Source: Terebella lapidaria
Lineage: Eukaryota; Annelida; Polychaeta; Terebellida; Terebellidae
Direction of reading: 5' to 3'
Assembly: GCA_949152475.1 (NCBI GenBank)
Contig: OX424568.1
Coordinates: 4,935,667-4,999,666, forward strand
DNA length: 64,000 bases
Each line of letters starts with the position of its first letter. Within the stretch, counting starts at the first letter, position 1. The notes beneath the pieces are model-generated. The model was given only the letters and a program-made list of their open reading frames with translations, did no database searches and had not been told where the DNA came from. Of this stretch, positions 49,730-62,039 are shown piece by piece. Position numbers and translations under genes: made by a program.

Positions 49730-50880
49730 AATCCACAGATGAAATTGAACTATTTTTCAGCCTATTTACAGCATGCGTGCAGAAATATGTTGCCATATTT
49801 GTGTTTGTTTCAGGTAAATGTTAACGTGTAGAGGTCGTGACGTCACTGGGGCAGGCCAAATTAAATTTATGTTCATCCTATAACATTATATGGCTTTGAA
49901 TATACTTGAATACATATTCGTATCTGTGGCTCGTAAGTTGATTAAAAATTATATTTACCCAATTTAGTTATTACTCAACAATCATGATAATTCATTTACC
50001 CACCCATTTTGTATTTTGTCATCCAATGCCTTACTATTTACTCATTATACAAAATAAAAACATCATTTGTCCAAATATCAAGTCGTACATTCAGGAAACC
50101 ACCAAATAATACACTATGACTATTTCATGATATATATGTGGTATATTCTAATTTGCCAATTTATCTCTTAGAAATGTCACTCTCATTTTATCTGCGCCCT
50201 GTTTTATAAATTGTTCACGGATTTTGTAGATACAAATATAGTTGACCCAATAATTCTAATCAGGATAACTTGATTGATATAATATAAACCTCAAATTAAT
50301 TGCTTTTGCCTTCGTGATTTCACTAGCCGTTTTCGTACGCACAGCAACGTGGATTTGGACGAACTTCTCTGTTTGTTCGAAAACCTGCACGATTACCACT
50401 GCAAATAAATGTGATATTAAACGATTGAGCGTTTGATTAACGGTGCTGTATCAAAAATGACACATAAACCAATGCCACCCGCTCACTCGTGAAATCCCCT
50501 CAGATGTTTCTCAAACGTGGTCGACTTTTCAAATATTTTGTTCGAATCTTGTTTGTTGTACGCCGTTCGAACCATATACATGTATAGCGAATGTGTTGGC
50601 AGTTTCAAGGTCACACGTGGACACGTGTACCAGGAAGAGTGCACCCTCTGTCAAGGCCACACGTTTACACTGGTGCTCCTAACTTACTTGATATATGTGT
50701 ATCACTATCATTATTTTCAACTGAATTTGTGTTCTTTTTTTTTTGGTACATGGCATATTTCGCTTAGTAGACTTATGGCATATTATATTTCAAAACTTGA
50801 GAAAGACTATGCAATCTACCCTGCTGTAAAATTTAGCCGAAATTAGAGCTCTGGGATCTTCATAGCAAATTCGGGATTCG
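49730..50880. other. Upstream region of gene B, nothing recognised
   Basis: AT-rich, with no TATA box at a convincing distance and no supported ORF. Confidence 0.45.
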
Positions 50881-50902
50881 GCCAATTTCATACCATTATG
50901 CT

Positions 50903-52137
50903 ACAGTCCCACTGTCCTGGTCTGAGACCCGGACGACTCCAGGATTGTTTGACCCGCTTTGGGCCGGTTGAGACCCGAGCGAGTGTGAAAGAAGTCTAAA
51001 ACTTTGTGAAAAATGAGTTGCAGTCCCACTGTTCCGAACGACCCATGGTCGAAGGCCTCGGCTGGGTAAGACCCTTTTTATTTTTTTCTCCCTGGACGTC
51101 CGGATCAGACTCGGTAAACTCACGGATAAGTCCCGGATAACCCCAGGTTAACTTCAGGTCAATTCCCGGTTAACAAGGTCAACTCCCGGGCCGCTCCCAG
51201 TTCACCAAAACACCCATTTTTCATCCGGTCGAGACCCGGTTGAGACCTGGTGTGGCCAGATGACACCATGATGAGTCCCGGTGCACCCGGTGGACTCCAG
51301 GATGATCCCAGTCACGCCCGGTTCGAGGTTCCCTTTTCCACTCCCTTTGATGGTCCCTGGTCGACACTCGGTTCACCAAAAAGCAAGTTCCTAGACGAGA
51401 CACGGTTCGCCAACCGGATTGACGGGGGGTGGTGCCTGTCGAGACATGCTGTGCACGGTTCAAACCCGGTTCAGAACCGGTAGAGACCCGGTGTGGCCGG
51501 ACGAGACCTGGTGAGGCCCGGTCCGGGAGTCGACTGGGAGTCAAACCGGGACAGATGGTACGAAATTGCCGTTTGGTCAACAGGTCAGATGTTATCCAGT
51601 AAATTAAATAATCAAAGAGATGTTAGCAATTTTGTGCTGTGGCCTTGAAAATGAAGGCAAAGGTCAAATTCAAGGTCATCAGAATACTTGGCGTATGACA
51701 TTTCCTATATGTCCTTCATTGATTCCCACACTATGAAGTGAATAGGTGAGATATTAGCCATTTTGTAATATCTCTGTGAAAATCAGGTCAAAGGAAGCTT
51801 GAAAATAAGATCATTGGTCAAGTCGAGGTCAGGAGAATATTCAACATATATCATTTGGAGTTTGACCACAATTGATTCCTAAGTTGTAAAGTTGATAATA
51901 TTAGCCATTTGTGATCTGACCTTGATGGTTCCCGGTCGAGACCCGGTTGACCAAAAAACAAGTTCCTAGACGAGACACGGTTCGCCAACCGGATTGACAT
52001 GGTGTGGCCTGTCGAGACACGCTATGCCCGGTTCAAACCCGGTTCAGAACCGGTAGAGACCCTGTGTGGCCGGACGAGACCCTGTGAGGCCCGGTCCGGG
52101 AGTCGACTGGGAGTCAAACCGGGACAGTGGAACTGGG
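50903..52137. mobile_element. CCGG-rich repeat element with inverted CAGTYCCACTGTCC ends
   Basis: The left end reads CAGTCCCACTGTCC and the right end is the complement of CAGTTCCACTGTCCC. The interior is full of degenerate CCCGGTTGAGACCCGG units. A ~200-bp block (51,365-51,560) recurs at 51,930-52,130. No target duplication or transposase was seen. It may be a non-autonomous DNA transposon; the family is unknown. Confidence 0.55.
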
Positions 52138-52739
52138 GCTTGAGGAATAAAAGTATTGTTGCAGCTTTGGACAACAAAAGCACGTTCGGGTGTATCCCAG
52201 TAGATAATGAATACAATGAATCTTGACATACAGATGGTACGAAATTGCCGATTGGCCAACAGGTGAATTTGTCAAGTTATCTCAATATACCTTCTAACGT
52301 CACACATAAATTGACAGTCCAGGGTATCAGGCCGAAATATGAGTAAAGCGTAAACATGCTGAAATAATGAATGTATGCTTCAATTCGATCGATAGAAACT
52401 GCATGGTAAGTGTTTATCATTTAAGTTTTGTAACATCAGAGTAGGCTGACACAAACACCTCTTGTGATACACCATAACACAAAGCATTATGTAATACACA
52501 CATGGTACGCTAGCGGTGCATTATGATAGTGCCTACAACCGCGTTGGATCGATGGTAAAGCATCAGGCAGAGACGTACAAATTAAAATGTTGCTCATAAA
52601 ATACAAGATATAAGGAGAAGTAATCTTGTCACATGAAATAATTGATTAAGAACACTTATTTAAACAATCAAAATTACCCAAGGACTAAGATAAATTATCA
52701 GACAATTTAGGTTTTAAGCTTTGCAGGTGAAATAATTAT

Positions 52740-54640
52740 GACCTTGAGATTTGCCAATCAAGGTCATCTTTGAGAACTATGTGTTCATGACACATCATAA
52801 GCGTGTTTTTGGTCTGTAAAGGTCAATTCACACATTACAGTGCAGACGTCACCTTGAGATTTGTCGTCTAAGCCAAGTTCATGGTCAATTCACACATTTC
52901 AGGTCAGACATGACCTCGGGATTTAGACGTCAAGGTCGTTCATAGTCACAAAGATGTGCCAAATATGATTTCTTATACATGTATGATCCTAATACAAACA
53001 TAAACTCTACCTACGAGCATTTTGTTTGTAGAGGCCAAATTAACACATTGTACGTCATGCGTGACCTTGAGATTTAGCCGTCGAGGTCGTCTAAGGTCAA
53101 CCTCGAGATCAAAAATACTGGGCCATATATGACTTCCAATATGCTTATAATACAAACCTAAGCTCTAAGTATTTGTGCAAAGCGGGTCTTTTTGGGCCTT
53201 ACGAGCCCATTTATCGGAACTAATTTCGCAGTTTTGAAACAAATCTCTCGAAACTGGTCAGATAGCTTTCGAGAAAACAGCCAAAATTAGCCTAAAGAAC
53301 CAAAAAAGGGGGCTAAGATATGTTTACGGACAATGCTAAATTGACAAAACCAAAAATTCTTCAGCCTAATGGTCGCTTTGAGGTTTCAATGTCATTGTAA
53401 GTCAAATATAAGGGTTTCTCATTTGTGTATGCAATTTGTCTGAGCTTCGTTTTAGAGGATTGTTAACAAGATTGGTGGTTGTTGATTAAAATTTTGAAAT
53501 AATTTGGTACAAAGAAAAAATGAAGGAGAAGATAAAAATTATAAAAATGATCAGCTTGTGGGGATTATCCCGCATTATCATCAAAAGAGTCAAGAGTGGA
53601 AGATCTCAGATTAGAAGACCTTTGAATATTGCGAGTCCAAATCTGCTTCAAATTTTCACCTCAAAAAAATCGATTGTATACTTCGAAGATACAAAACATT
53701 CCAATTTTTAAAAAACTTACATTTTTTTTCAAAGATAAAAAAACAATGCTACAAAAGAGTTATAGAAAAATTCAAAATTCGAGAAGACGGCGAGAAGATC
53801 GAGAAAACGTTTGAATATTGCCAAGTCCAAATTGGGGCTTTTTTCGACGAAATTGGCCGCCATTTGAAAAAAAAGCGAAAATTAAAAGCCCAAAAGAATC
53901 CTTTTTTTTTACAGTACTTTTTCAGTATTTTGGTTCAAATTTTAGAAAGATTTGATTATAAACTTTGAAAATAAAAATGTTCAGGAATCAATAATTGACA
54001 TTTTGGAAAGTTGGAAAAAATTGCCAGAACGAAGTAAAGGTATATTTTAAAAGGTTTTTTATCAACTTACGAAGTTTCGAAAGATTCCATCAAGTGGTCT
54101 CTGAGGAGAAGATGTTTGAATATATATAATTTTCCAAAATTGGCCTCCATTTTGAAAATATTGCGAAAATCACAAAAACAAAAAGAAACTGGTTCTCAGT
54201 AATTTGGTTCAAAATTTCTGAAACATTGAATGTTTGAAGATGAAACTTTTCCAATAATCAATAGTTTTTTTTTCAAGGTTGAAAAACTTGCCGGAAAAAT
54301 GTGAAGGAGAAATTCAAAATTCTAAAAGAACAATTTGTTGGAACTATCCCATATTATCAACATACACAGTTTCGGAAGATTCCGTCAATTTCTCTAGGAG
54401 GAGACAAATAATGCAGAGTCCAAAATTTGGCGATTTTTTTTCGAGGAAAATGATCACCATTTTAGAAATATTTGCGAAAATAAGAAAACTAAAAAATGCA
54501 TCACTCTTTAGTATTTTGCGCAAATTTTCAGACAAATATTGACCGTAAACTTTAAAATAAATATGTGGACAACGGACGGACGACGGACGCAACGCCATGC
54601 CAATATCCCGACAAAATGATTCAACTTCTTATCTCGATAA
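52740..54640. repeat. Copy 1 of a ~1.7-kb tandem repeat
   Basis: Starts in GACCTTGAGATTT/TCAAGGTC-rich sequence, passes through repeated blocks with ATGCGAAAATCACAAAAAC and AAATTGGCCGCCAT-like motifs and ends with GGACGGACGACGGACGCAAC then GCCATGCCAATA. No coding capacity was seen. Confidence 0.75.
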
Positions 54641-54659
54641 AATATGAGTTACTTAGTGT

Positions 54660-56510
54660 GATTGTATGTGATTTCTTATACATGTATGCTCATAATACAA
54701 ACATAAACTCTATCTACACGCATTTTGTTTGTAGAGATTTAGCCTTGAGATTTAGCCTTCGAGATCGTCTAAGGTCACCAAATGATGTGCCATATATGAC
54801 TTCCCATATGCTTATAATACAAACCACTGTATAAGCATTTCGCTTCATATGGGAATTTGTGCATATCAGGTCTTTTCGGACTCACAAGCCCACATATCGG
54901 GCCTTTGTCAAGGTCATATACAAATGTCAAAGAACCCAGTTAGCAGTTTTTAAACAAAAATTTTAAAACTGGTCAGATAGTTTTTGAGAAAATAGCCAAA
55001 ATTAGCCTAAGGGCAAAGAAATTTTTCCGGACAATGGTAAATCGACAAATCAAAGGATTCTTTAGCTTATTGGCCGTTTTGAGGTTGCATTGTCATTGCA
55101 AATCAAATCTAAAGACTTTTCATGTGTGTGTGCGATTTTTCTGGGCTTCATTTTTTGTATACAAAAAACTGCAGTTGTTGATTAAAAAGTTGAAATAATT
55201 TGCTGGAAAAAAATGGAGATAATAAAAATTCTAAAATGATAAGCTTGTGGGGAATATACGCATTATCATCACACAAAAAGAGTCAAAAGATGAAAAAAAC
55301 TGCAACAAGCGGTCACGGAGTATAAGACGTTTGAATAATCCGAAGTCCAAAACTGAACATTTTCTGTCAAAATTCGTCGCCATGATAGAAATAATGCGAA
55401 AATCACAAAAACACAGAAACCCCAATTCTTGCAGTATTTTTTAGAATTATGGTTTTGAAAATATCAGACAGGATCGACTGTAAACTTTGAAGATAATAAG
55501 TATTCCAATTTTGGAAAATTTAAGTTTTTTTTCAAAGATGAAAAAAGTAGCCACAAGAACGTTATCGAAAAATTCAAATTTTTTAAAATAATCAGTTTGT
55601 AGGGACTATCAACACACAAAGTTTCAAAATATTCCATCGAGAACTCCCTTGAATACTGCTGAGTCAAAATTGGGTTTTTTCTGATGAAAATGGCCGCCTT
55701 TTCGAAAATAATACAAAAATTGAAAATGAAAATATTCCTCTTTCTTTGCATTATTTTTCAGTACCGGGTATTTTGGTTCAAAATTTTAAAGAAGATTCAA
55801 TCGTAAACTTCGAAAATAAGAAATGTCCATATTTAGCTTTTTTCTCAAAGTTATAAAAGTGTCAAAACATAGTAAGGAAAAATTCTAAAAAGATCAGTTT
55901 GTATCAACATAGGAAGTTTCGAAAGATTCAATCAAGTTGTCTCAAGGGATAAGATGTTTGAATATTGCAAAGTCCAGAACTGGGCAGTTTATGTCCAAAC
56001 TGGTCGCCATTTTGAAAATAATGCGAAAATCACAAAAACAAAAAATACCTCGTTCTGGCAGTATTTTGGTTCAAAATTCCTGGAACATTCGACTGTAGAG
56101 TAAAAATAAAAATTTGCCAATTATCAATATGTTTTTTTTTTTATACTACAAAGAAATTGCCGGAAAACATTGGAGAAATTCAAAATTTTAGAAAGAACAG
56201 TTTGTTGGAACTATCTCATATTACCAATATACACATTATTTTATCAACATTCCATCAAGTAGTCTAGGGGAAGAAGAATACTGCAAAGTCCGAAATGGAG
56301 CGTTTTTTCAACGAAAATGACCCCTGTTTTAGAAATAATGCGAAAGTTAAACTAAGAACTAAAAAATACATCCGTCTTGATACATTTAGCATTCTGTGCA
56401 AAATTTCAGACCAAAATTGACCGTAAACTTTAAAAATGAAAATGTGGACGACGGACGGAGGACGGAACCCCATGCCAATATCTCGAGAAATGATTCAACT
56501 AGATATCTCG
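54660..56510. repeat. Copy 2 of the ~1.7-kb tandem repeat
   Basis: Same order as the copy before it: TGATTTCTTATACATGTATG start, GATTTAGCC block, CAGATAGTTTTTGAGAAAAT block, and a GGACGACGGACGGAGGACGG then GCCATGCCAATA end. The copies are diverged by substitutions and small indels. Confidence 0.75.
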
Positions 56511-57640
56511 ATGGATCAAGTTATTATCTCAATAAATTGACTTATTACCTCAATGAATCAGATCAGTGTATAGATTATTTCTTTGTCTTAACGCCGAGAT
56601 TACTGAGCTTGATATCTTCATTAATTACCTCAAATCAACTGAAAATAAATCAATTGTTATCTAGCAAAAACAACTTCAAACAAAAGAGCGAGAGAATTTA
56701 TGCTTACTACAAGTAATACATATAAATGAATCACTTTCAGAAAAAAATGAACAAAAAATCACTCAAGAGGCGTGAGTATCACCGAAGATGATAAGGCCGT
56801 TGGGCAAAGATTTCGCCGTCACTCAGAAAAAAACTACACACCGAATCCCTATGAAGCAATATCACCTGCCTTTATCGGTCGGGTTTTTTTTGTTATCCAC
56901 GTTGAAAGCTCTCAAGGGTATGTATCGACAAAGGGTATACATTATTTCGACGATAATTATTGAGCATCGTAAAGTCCGACGCTCACTCGCAATAAACGGT
57001 CAAACTGTTGGATGTATCGATGAATGTGCATGTACATAAAAAAAACCTAAATCATCCGGCTGAAGGTATCTTATTGTTTAAACAATCACACCAAGTAACT
57101 CCTATATTGATACATAACACGATGTGCGCTTGAATTATACATTTGATTTCTACCCGAGTCTGTATTCGTAATTCGTGAGTGAAGCAAATAGACATATTAA
57201 ACAACGAGAATTGGCAATACCGGTATATATCTTGTTGTGTGAACTTTTATTCAAGAATACATGTTGGAGAGCTAGCTATACCAACGCTAGGCCATTACAC
57301 CAAAGCGTAGCTATGTATTTGCGAATTCAATGAGTCAAACGTAACAGCCACACGATGAAATCTTTTACTTGTACTATCAATACTTAAAAAAAATTATTTC
57401 ATTATATATTGCAATGATTATTTACAATATGTACATTATTCAGGTATGAACACAATATTTTCACTATTAAATACAAAATGAATAAGAAATTTTTTTAAAA
57501 ATATATACCACACACGCGTAGTTTTCTTCAGATACATCTGATACATCGAATATCGCTGTACAGAGAGATTTGCATGCATGAAACCGTCCATTTGCAAATG
57601 CGAGCATTCTATTTCACTGGCGAGTCACTGTGCACATCTC
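56510..57640. other. Intergenic, nothing recognised
   Basis: AT-rich 3' flank of the kinase gene. No clear AATAAA or poly-A relic was found close behind the kinase stop. Confidence 0.45.
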
Positions 57641-57645
57641 ACGGG

Positions 57646-58677
57646 TCAAAATCCGACAAACTCTGCCGCCATTTGATCCACGGAAGCAATGCGAAGCGTC
57701 TCCTCGTCAAAGTCATCAAAGTTCCTGGGGTCACCCTCGCTTCTGATCTCGGGGATGTACGGGGGGCGCACCTGTTTCCGGTAGATGCCCTTCCAGTCGG
57801 TCGGCTTGAACCACTTGTGATTCCTGAGGTCATTCGCACCGTTATACAAGTCCCCGTATCTCTTCGTCAAGTCGATCTGGAGTAGGTTTCTGATAACATC
57901 CTTCAAATCCTTGCTGAATCTATGAGGGAATCTCACCCGTCCAGAGAGGATTCGCTCGTATACTTGCATGGGTTGATCGGCTACAAACGGCGGGTATCCG
58001 GCACACATCTCGTATATAAGTATCCCAAGCGCCCACCAGTCCACGGACTTGCCGTACCCTTTACTGAGCAATACCTCGGGGGCAAGGTACTCCGGGGTCC
58101 CACAAAACGTCCACGTTCTGTCCTTGACCGGCTTAGTGAAGCCAAAGTCCGTCAATTTGATATAGCCTCTGGTGTCGATCAAGATGTTCTCAGGCTTGAG
58201 GTCCCTGTATGCGAGGTCCAGCTTGTGCAGGTACTCCAAGCTGAGCACGACTTGGGCCGCGTAGAACCTCGCATGGAGCTCGGGAAAGCGCTCCATTCGG
58301 CGCAGGAGGGAGAACATCTCGCCTCCAGCAACAAAGTCCAGGACCATGTAAAGGTTGGAGTTGTCTTTGAAGCTGTAGTGGAGCTGCACGAGGAATGGAA
58401 AGTTGATGGTGCGCAGGATCTTCTTCTCGCTAATCGTGTGCTCTACTTGTTTTAGTTTGACGATTTTGTTCTTGTTCAATATTTTCATGGCGTAGTACTT
58501 TTTGGTTTTGTTGTGTTGCACGAGCATCACTCGCCCGAAAGAGCCGGTCCCGAGGGTTTTGGTCCGACAGAAATCTTCCAGGCTGACATTGATCTCAGGA
58601 AGAGGCTCCTGCCACCGCTTGAGGAAAAGTTCCCTTGCTATGGTGAGCTCCTGTCTGAAATACTGCGCGAGCGACAT
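57646..58677 (-). CDS. cAMP-dependent protein kinase catalytic-subunit-like kinase, intronless
   Basis: One uninterrupted 343-residue ORF aligning along its whole length with PKA catalytic subunits (about 350 aa). Seen: glycine loop GTGSFG (43-48), lysine in YAMK (65), helix-C Glu84, YRDLKPEN (157-164), DFG (177-179), activation-loop [15 protein letters not shown] with the T197 equivalent at 190, PKA-type Glu at GGEMF (120), KPEN (163) and YEM (223), and a C-terminal FVGF in the FxxF tail position. It should be an active cytosolic Ser/Thr kinase. Odd: no intron; Met-Ser start, so no myristoylation glycine; the P+1-loop Leu198 of PKA is Phe as in PKG; and the tail AAEFVGF differs from the usual KEFTEF-like end. 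A further in-frame ATG lies 72 nt upstream (58,749), but a TATA-like box beside it favours the 58,677 start. Probably a retrogene copy. Confidence 0.92.
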   Translation of the reverse strand: MSLAQYFRQELTIARELFLKRWQEPLPEINVSLEDFCRTKTLGTGSFGRVMLVQHNKTKKYYAMKILNKNKIVKLKQVEHTISEKKILRTINFPFLVQLHYSFKDNSNLYMVLDFVAGGEMFSLLRRMERFPELHARFYAAQVVLSLEYLHKLDLAYRDLKPENILIDTRGYIKLTDFGFTKPVKDRTWTFCGTPEYLAPEVLLSKGYGKSVDWWALGILIYEMCAGYPPFVADQPMQVYERILSGRVRFPHRFSKDLKDVIRNLLQIDLTKRYGDLYNGANDLRNHKWFKPTDWKGIYRKQVRPPYIPEIRSEGDPRNFDDFDEETLRIASVDQMAAEFVGF

Positions 58678-58754
58678 CTTAATTCTTGATGTCGTCTGAT
58701 GATGCTGATGTGTCCAGCTCAAATAAACAAGATGGCCCAATCCTCTCAATGCTT

Positions 58755-58762
58755 GTATTTAT
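58755..58762 (-). promoter_or_regulatory. TATA-like box upstream of the kinase
   Basis: The minus strand reads CATAAATACAAG about 80 bp before the chosen ATG. Initiation 25-30 bp downstream would exclude the upstream ATG at 58,749. Motif evidence only. Confidence 0.35.
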
Positions 58763-58799
58763 GCCTAACTCTACCTACTAGTAGATAGGATGATGTTTG

Positions 58800-59800
58800 A
58801 TGATCTGATATTGGATGCCCGTCCGGCAAAGTATTCGATATCGTTATACCACTTCCTGGTTTTATAATAGCAAGATTATCTCATACATTTCGTGCTTAAA
58901 TCGTAGGCAACTATAAATCACCAGCTGATTACAGGAGTGCAATGTAGATACGTGCACGTCGCATACTTATAGTGTTGTAGATATATCTTTTCGCCTCTCG
59001 ACTCATCAACAAATATTCAGCCAAGTAAACTCATAACCTAGAGGACCTATCAACTCCAGTCGACTATGCAGTCGAGAGAGCGGGTGTTCCCAGTGGGTTG
59101 GCTGATTGTTGCCCACTTGAACGAGTCGACTTGATGCATTTAGGCCCCCTGCTTTATCCGCGGCGTCATCGGGAACCTGATATCACGTCATCGAGTATAT
59201 CTGTCTCACCTTGGGAACATTCTATAATTGGTATATACTTTTGCTAAAATATATGTGTAGTTAGTTCGCATGTCCTACTCCACTTTACTATTGTTACACG
59301 CTAGCACTTAATTATTATAATAGTTGCGTCTTTTTACGACGTGAGGTCATAAAGTTTATCTTCAAGTTACAACTTTAAAGAACCGACTCGAATTGCGCAT
59401 ACTACAACAAATATGCATCACAAATAGATTTTACAGTGTGTTCACTCTCCATACTCAACAAATTTTCGTGATAAATAACAATTAATCATTATCAATCTAT
59501 TTTTTATGGAAAATATAATACACATGTATTGTATTTCTCAGTAGCACGTCAGAACTTGCAAGGGGAAAACCCAGATCATATTTCGAGTGGTTTGTCACTC
59601 AATATACACTCATCATGTTGTTGACATGTTGTCACATACAGCTTTACATCCACGATCTGCTTGATCATTTCACTGCTACTCATCAATTCTCTGGTAATGA
59701 GTAAAAAGGATGTATTTCTTGATATGGAGATGATCAAATAGTCTAAGATACTAACATTAACCCAAACGATAAGAAAGGTTATCGGACATTATAAAGTATG
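58800..59800. other. Intergenic, nothing recognised
   Basis: No gene or repeat supported between the kinase and the satellite block. Confidence 0.45.
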
Positions 59801-59959
59801 TTTTATATTTTAGATATTAGCCATTTTGTCCCATGACCATGAAAATAAGGTTATTGGTCAAACTAGACGTCAAGGCCTAAAAATGCCTTGGAGGCATTTC
59901 GGTGTTAAGACTAATTTGTAATATGTTTGCCATGAGCTCTACGACCCACTGTTTCCAAG

Positions 59960-60560
59960 ATATCAACGAAAATGAAAAATATTGACTTAGACATGTTTGT
60001 CTAGCGGGACAAATCCGAAAATAACGTCCGTTTCGTTCTAAGTTCTAAAAAAAATTTAAGGTCAAGGTCAAAGTTCATCCCTAATACCCCTTAAGAAAGA
60101 ATGTTTGTCTAGGGCGACGAGTCCGAAAATAGAGTCCGTTTCATTCTACGATGCATCGTTTCCGAGATATCGCCGAAAACGAAAAATGCCGATTCAGCAA
60201 AAAATTTCAGGTCAAGGGCAAAGTTCATCCACAATACCCTATAGACATATTTGTCTAGGGCGAGTCCGAAAATAACGTCCGTTTTGCTGTACGTCACACC
60301 GTTCCAGAGATATCGGCAAAAACAAAAAAAAGCCGACTCTGCAAATGAATCAAAGTTCATCCATAATACCCATTAGACATGTTTGTCTAGGGCGAGTCCG
60401 AAATAACGTCCGTTTCGCTGTACGATGCACCGTTCCCGAGATATCAACGAACTTGAAAAATATCGACTCGGCAGAAAAATTCAAGGTCAGGGTCAAAGTT
60501 CATCCCTATTACCCCTTAGACATGTTTGTGATGCCGACTCGGCAAACAAATTTCAGATCA
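59960..60560. repeat. Satellite-like array, ~120-bp unit (type 1)
   Basis: About five degenerate units with GACATGTTTGTCTAGGGCGA, GTCCGAAAATAACGTCCGTT, TCGCTGTACGATGCACCGTT and CCGAGATATC. Spacing varies between about 100 and 130 bp. Confidence 0.85.
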
Positions 60561-60599
60561 AGGTCAAAGTTCATTGATAACTAGACGTCAAGGCCTGAA

Positions 60600-61690
60600 G
60601 ATGCCTTGGGGCATTTCGTGTGAGTTCTATTCCTACCTAACATATACTAGATTTGAATCGAAGAAAAAATGCCGAAATTAATCTCCTTTTCGCTCTACGA
60701 CGCACCGTTTCTGAAATACAGCCAAACAGGAAGAGCCGAGTGGGCGAAAAAAAATTCAACGCCAGCGGTCGTCTCAACCCAAGATACCCTCTAGACTAGT
60801 TTGTCTAGTGCCAGGAGGCCGAAATTTTTTGGCACCAGGGGTCGTCTCGACCCAGGATACCCACTAGACTAATTTGTCTCGTGTCAGAAGGTCGAAATTG
60901 AGCTCCGTTTCGCTGTATTACGCACCGTTTCTGATATACAGTAAACAGGAAGTGCCGAGTCGACGAAAAAAAAAAATTGACACCAGGGGTCGTCTCGACT
61001 AAAAATACCCCCTACACTAGTTTGTCTAGTACCAAAAGGCCGGAATTGAGCTCCGATTCGCTCTATGACGCACCGTTTCCGAGATCGGCCAAACAGGAAG
61101 TGCCGAGTCGGCGGAAAAAAAATCGACACCAGGGGTTGTCTCGACCCAAAATACCCTCTAGACTAGTTTGTCTAGTTCCAGGAGACCGAAATTAAGGTCC
61201 GTTTCGCTCTACGACGCACCGTTTCCGAGATACGGCCAAACAGGAAGTGCCGAGTCGGCGAAAAAAAAATCGACACCATGGGTTGTCTCGACCCAAGATA
61301 CCCTCTAGACTAGTTTGTCTAGTGCCAGGAGGCCGAAATTGAGCTCCGTTTTGCTCTACGACGCACTGTTTCTGAGATACAGCCAAACAGGAAGTGCCAA
61401 GTCGGCAAAAAAAAATTCGACACCAGGGGTTGCTCGACCCAAGAAACCCTCCAGACTAGTTTGTCTAGTGCCAGGAGGCCGAAATTGAGCTCCGTTTCGC
61501 TCTACGACACACCGTTTCCAAGATACAGCTAAACAGGAAGTGCTGAGTCGGCGAAAAAAAAATCGACACCAGGGGTCGTTTAGACCCAAGATACCCCCTA
61601 GACTAGATAGTCTAGTGCCAGAAGGCCGAAATTGAGCTCCGTTTTGCTCTACGAGGCACCGTTTCCGAGATATGCATGAAAGCCTCAAGG
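60600..61690. repeat. Satellite-like array, ~146-bp unit (type 2, related to type 1)
   Basis: About seven units with CTAGACTAGTTTGTCTAGTG, GGCCGAAATTGAGCTCCGTT, CTCTACGACGCACCGTTTCC, CAAACAGGAAGTGCCGAGTC and ACACCAGGGGTCGTCTCGAC. The shared CGTTTCGCT…GACGCACCGTTTC core shows that both array types descend from one unit. Antisense ORFs here are repeat translations. Confidence 0.88.
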
Positions 61691-62039
61691 ATGAATCAGC
61701 AAAAATTCTTCAGAGCTCTAGGTCCAAGGTCGTTCGACGGATTGATCCCAAAATCAAAAGGGTTCTTCCCTGGTGGTATATGAACTTCCAGGCAAAAATC
61801 TGCAGCCATTGCAAGAATACTTTCTGCGTTATCGCTCGGAAACCAAGTCTCAAAATCAACCTTGATTTCATCCTCACGGACCTCACGGACCCCGGAGCCG
61901 CCTCCAAAAGAATAGGGGTTTTCCATGTAGTATTTCTGACCAGTGGTGTAAATTTGGACAAGATCCGTTCAGGCGTTCTCGAGTTATTGATCGGAAACCA
62001 AAACGGCGGAGAGTGAAAAATTAGCCCAAAGGCTAAGAT

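Noticed and set aside
58678-58749. 24-residue N-terminal extension of the kinase from an upstream ATG
   Set aside because: Not similar to any PKA N-terminus I know, and the TATA-like box lies only a few bases from it, so the transcript would start after it.
60884-61688. Antisense ORFs with repeated CLAVSRKRCVVERNGAQFRP
   Set aside because: Translations of the ~146-bp satellite unit; gene-like only because the unit lacks stops in that frame.
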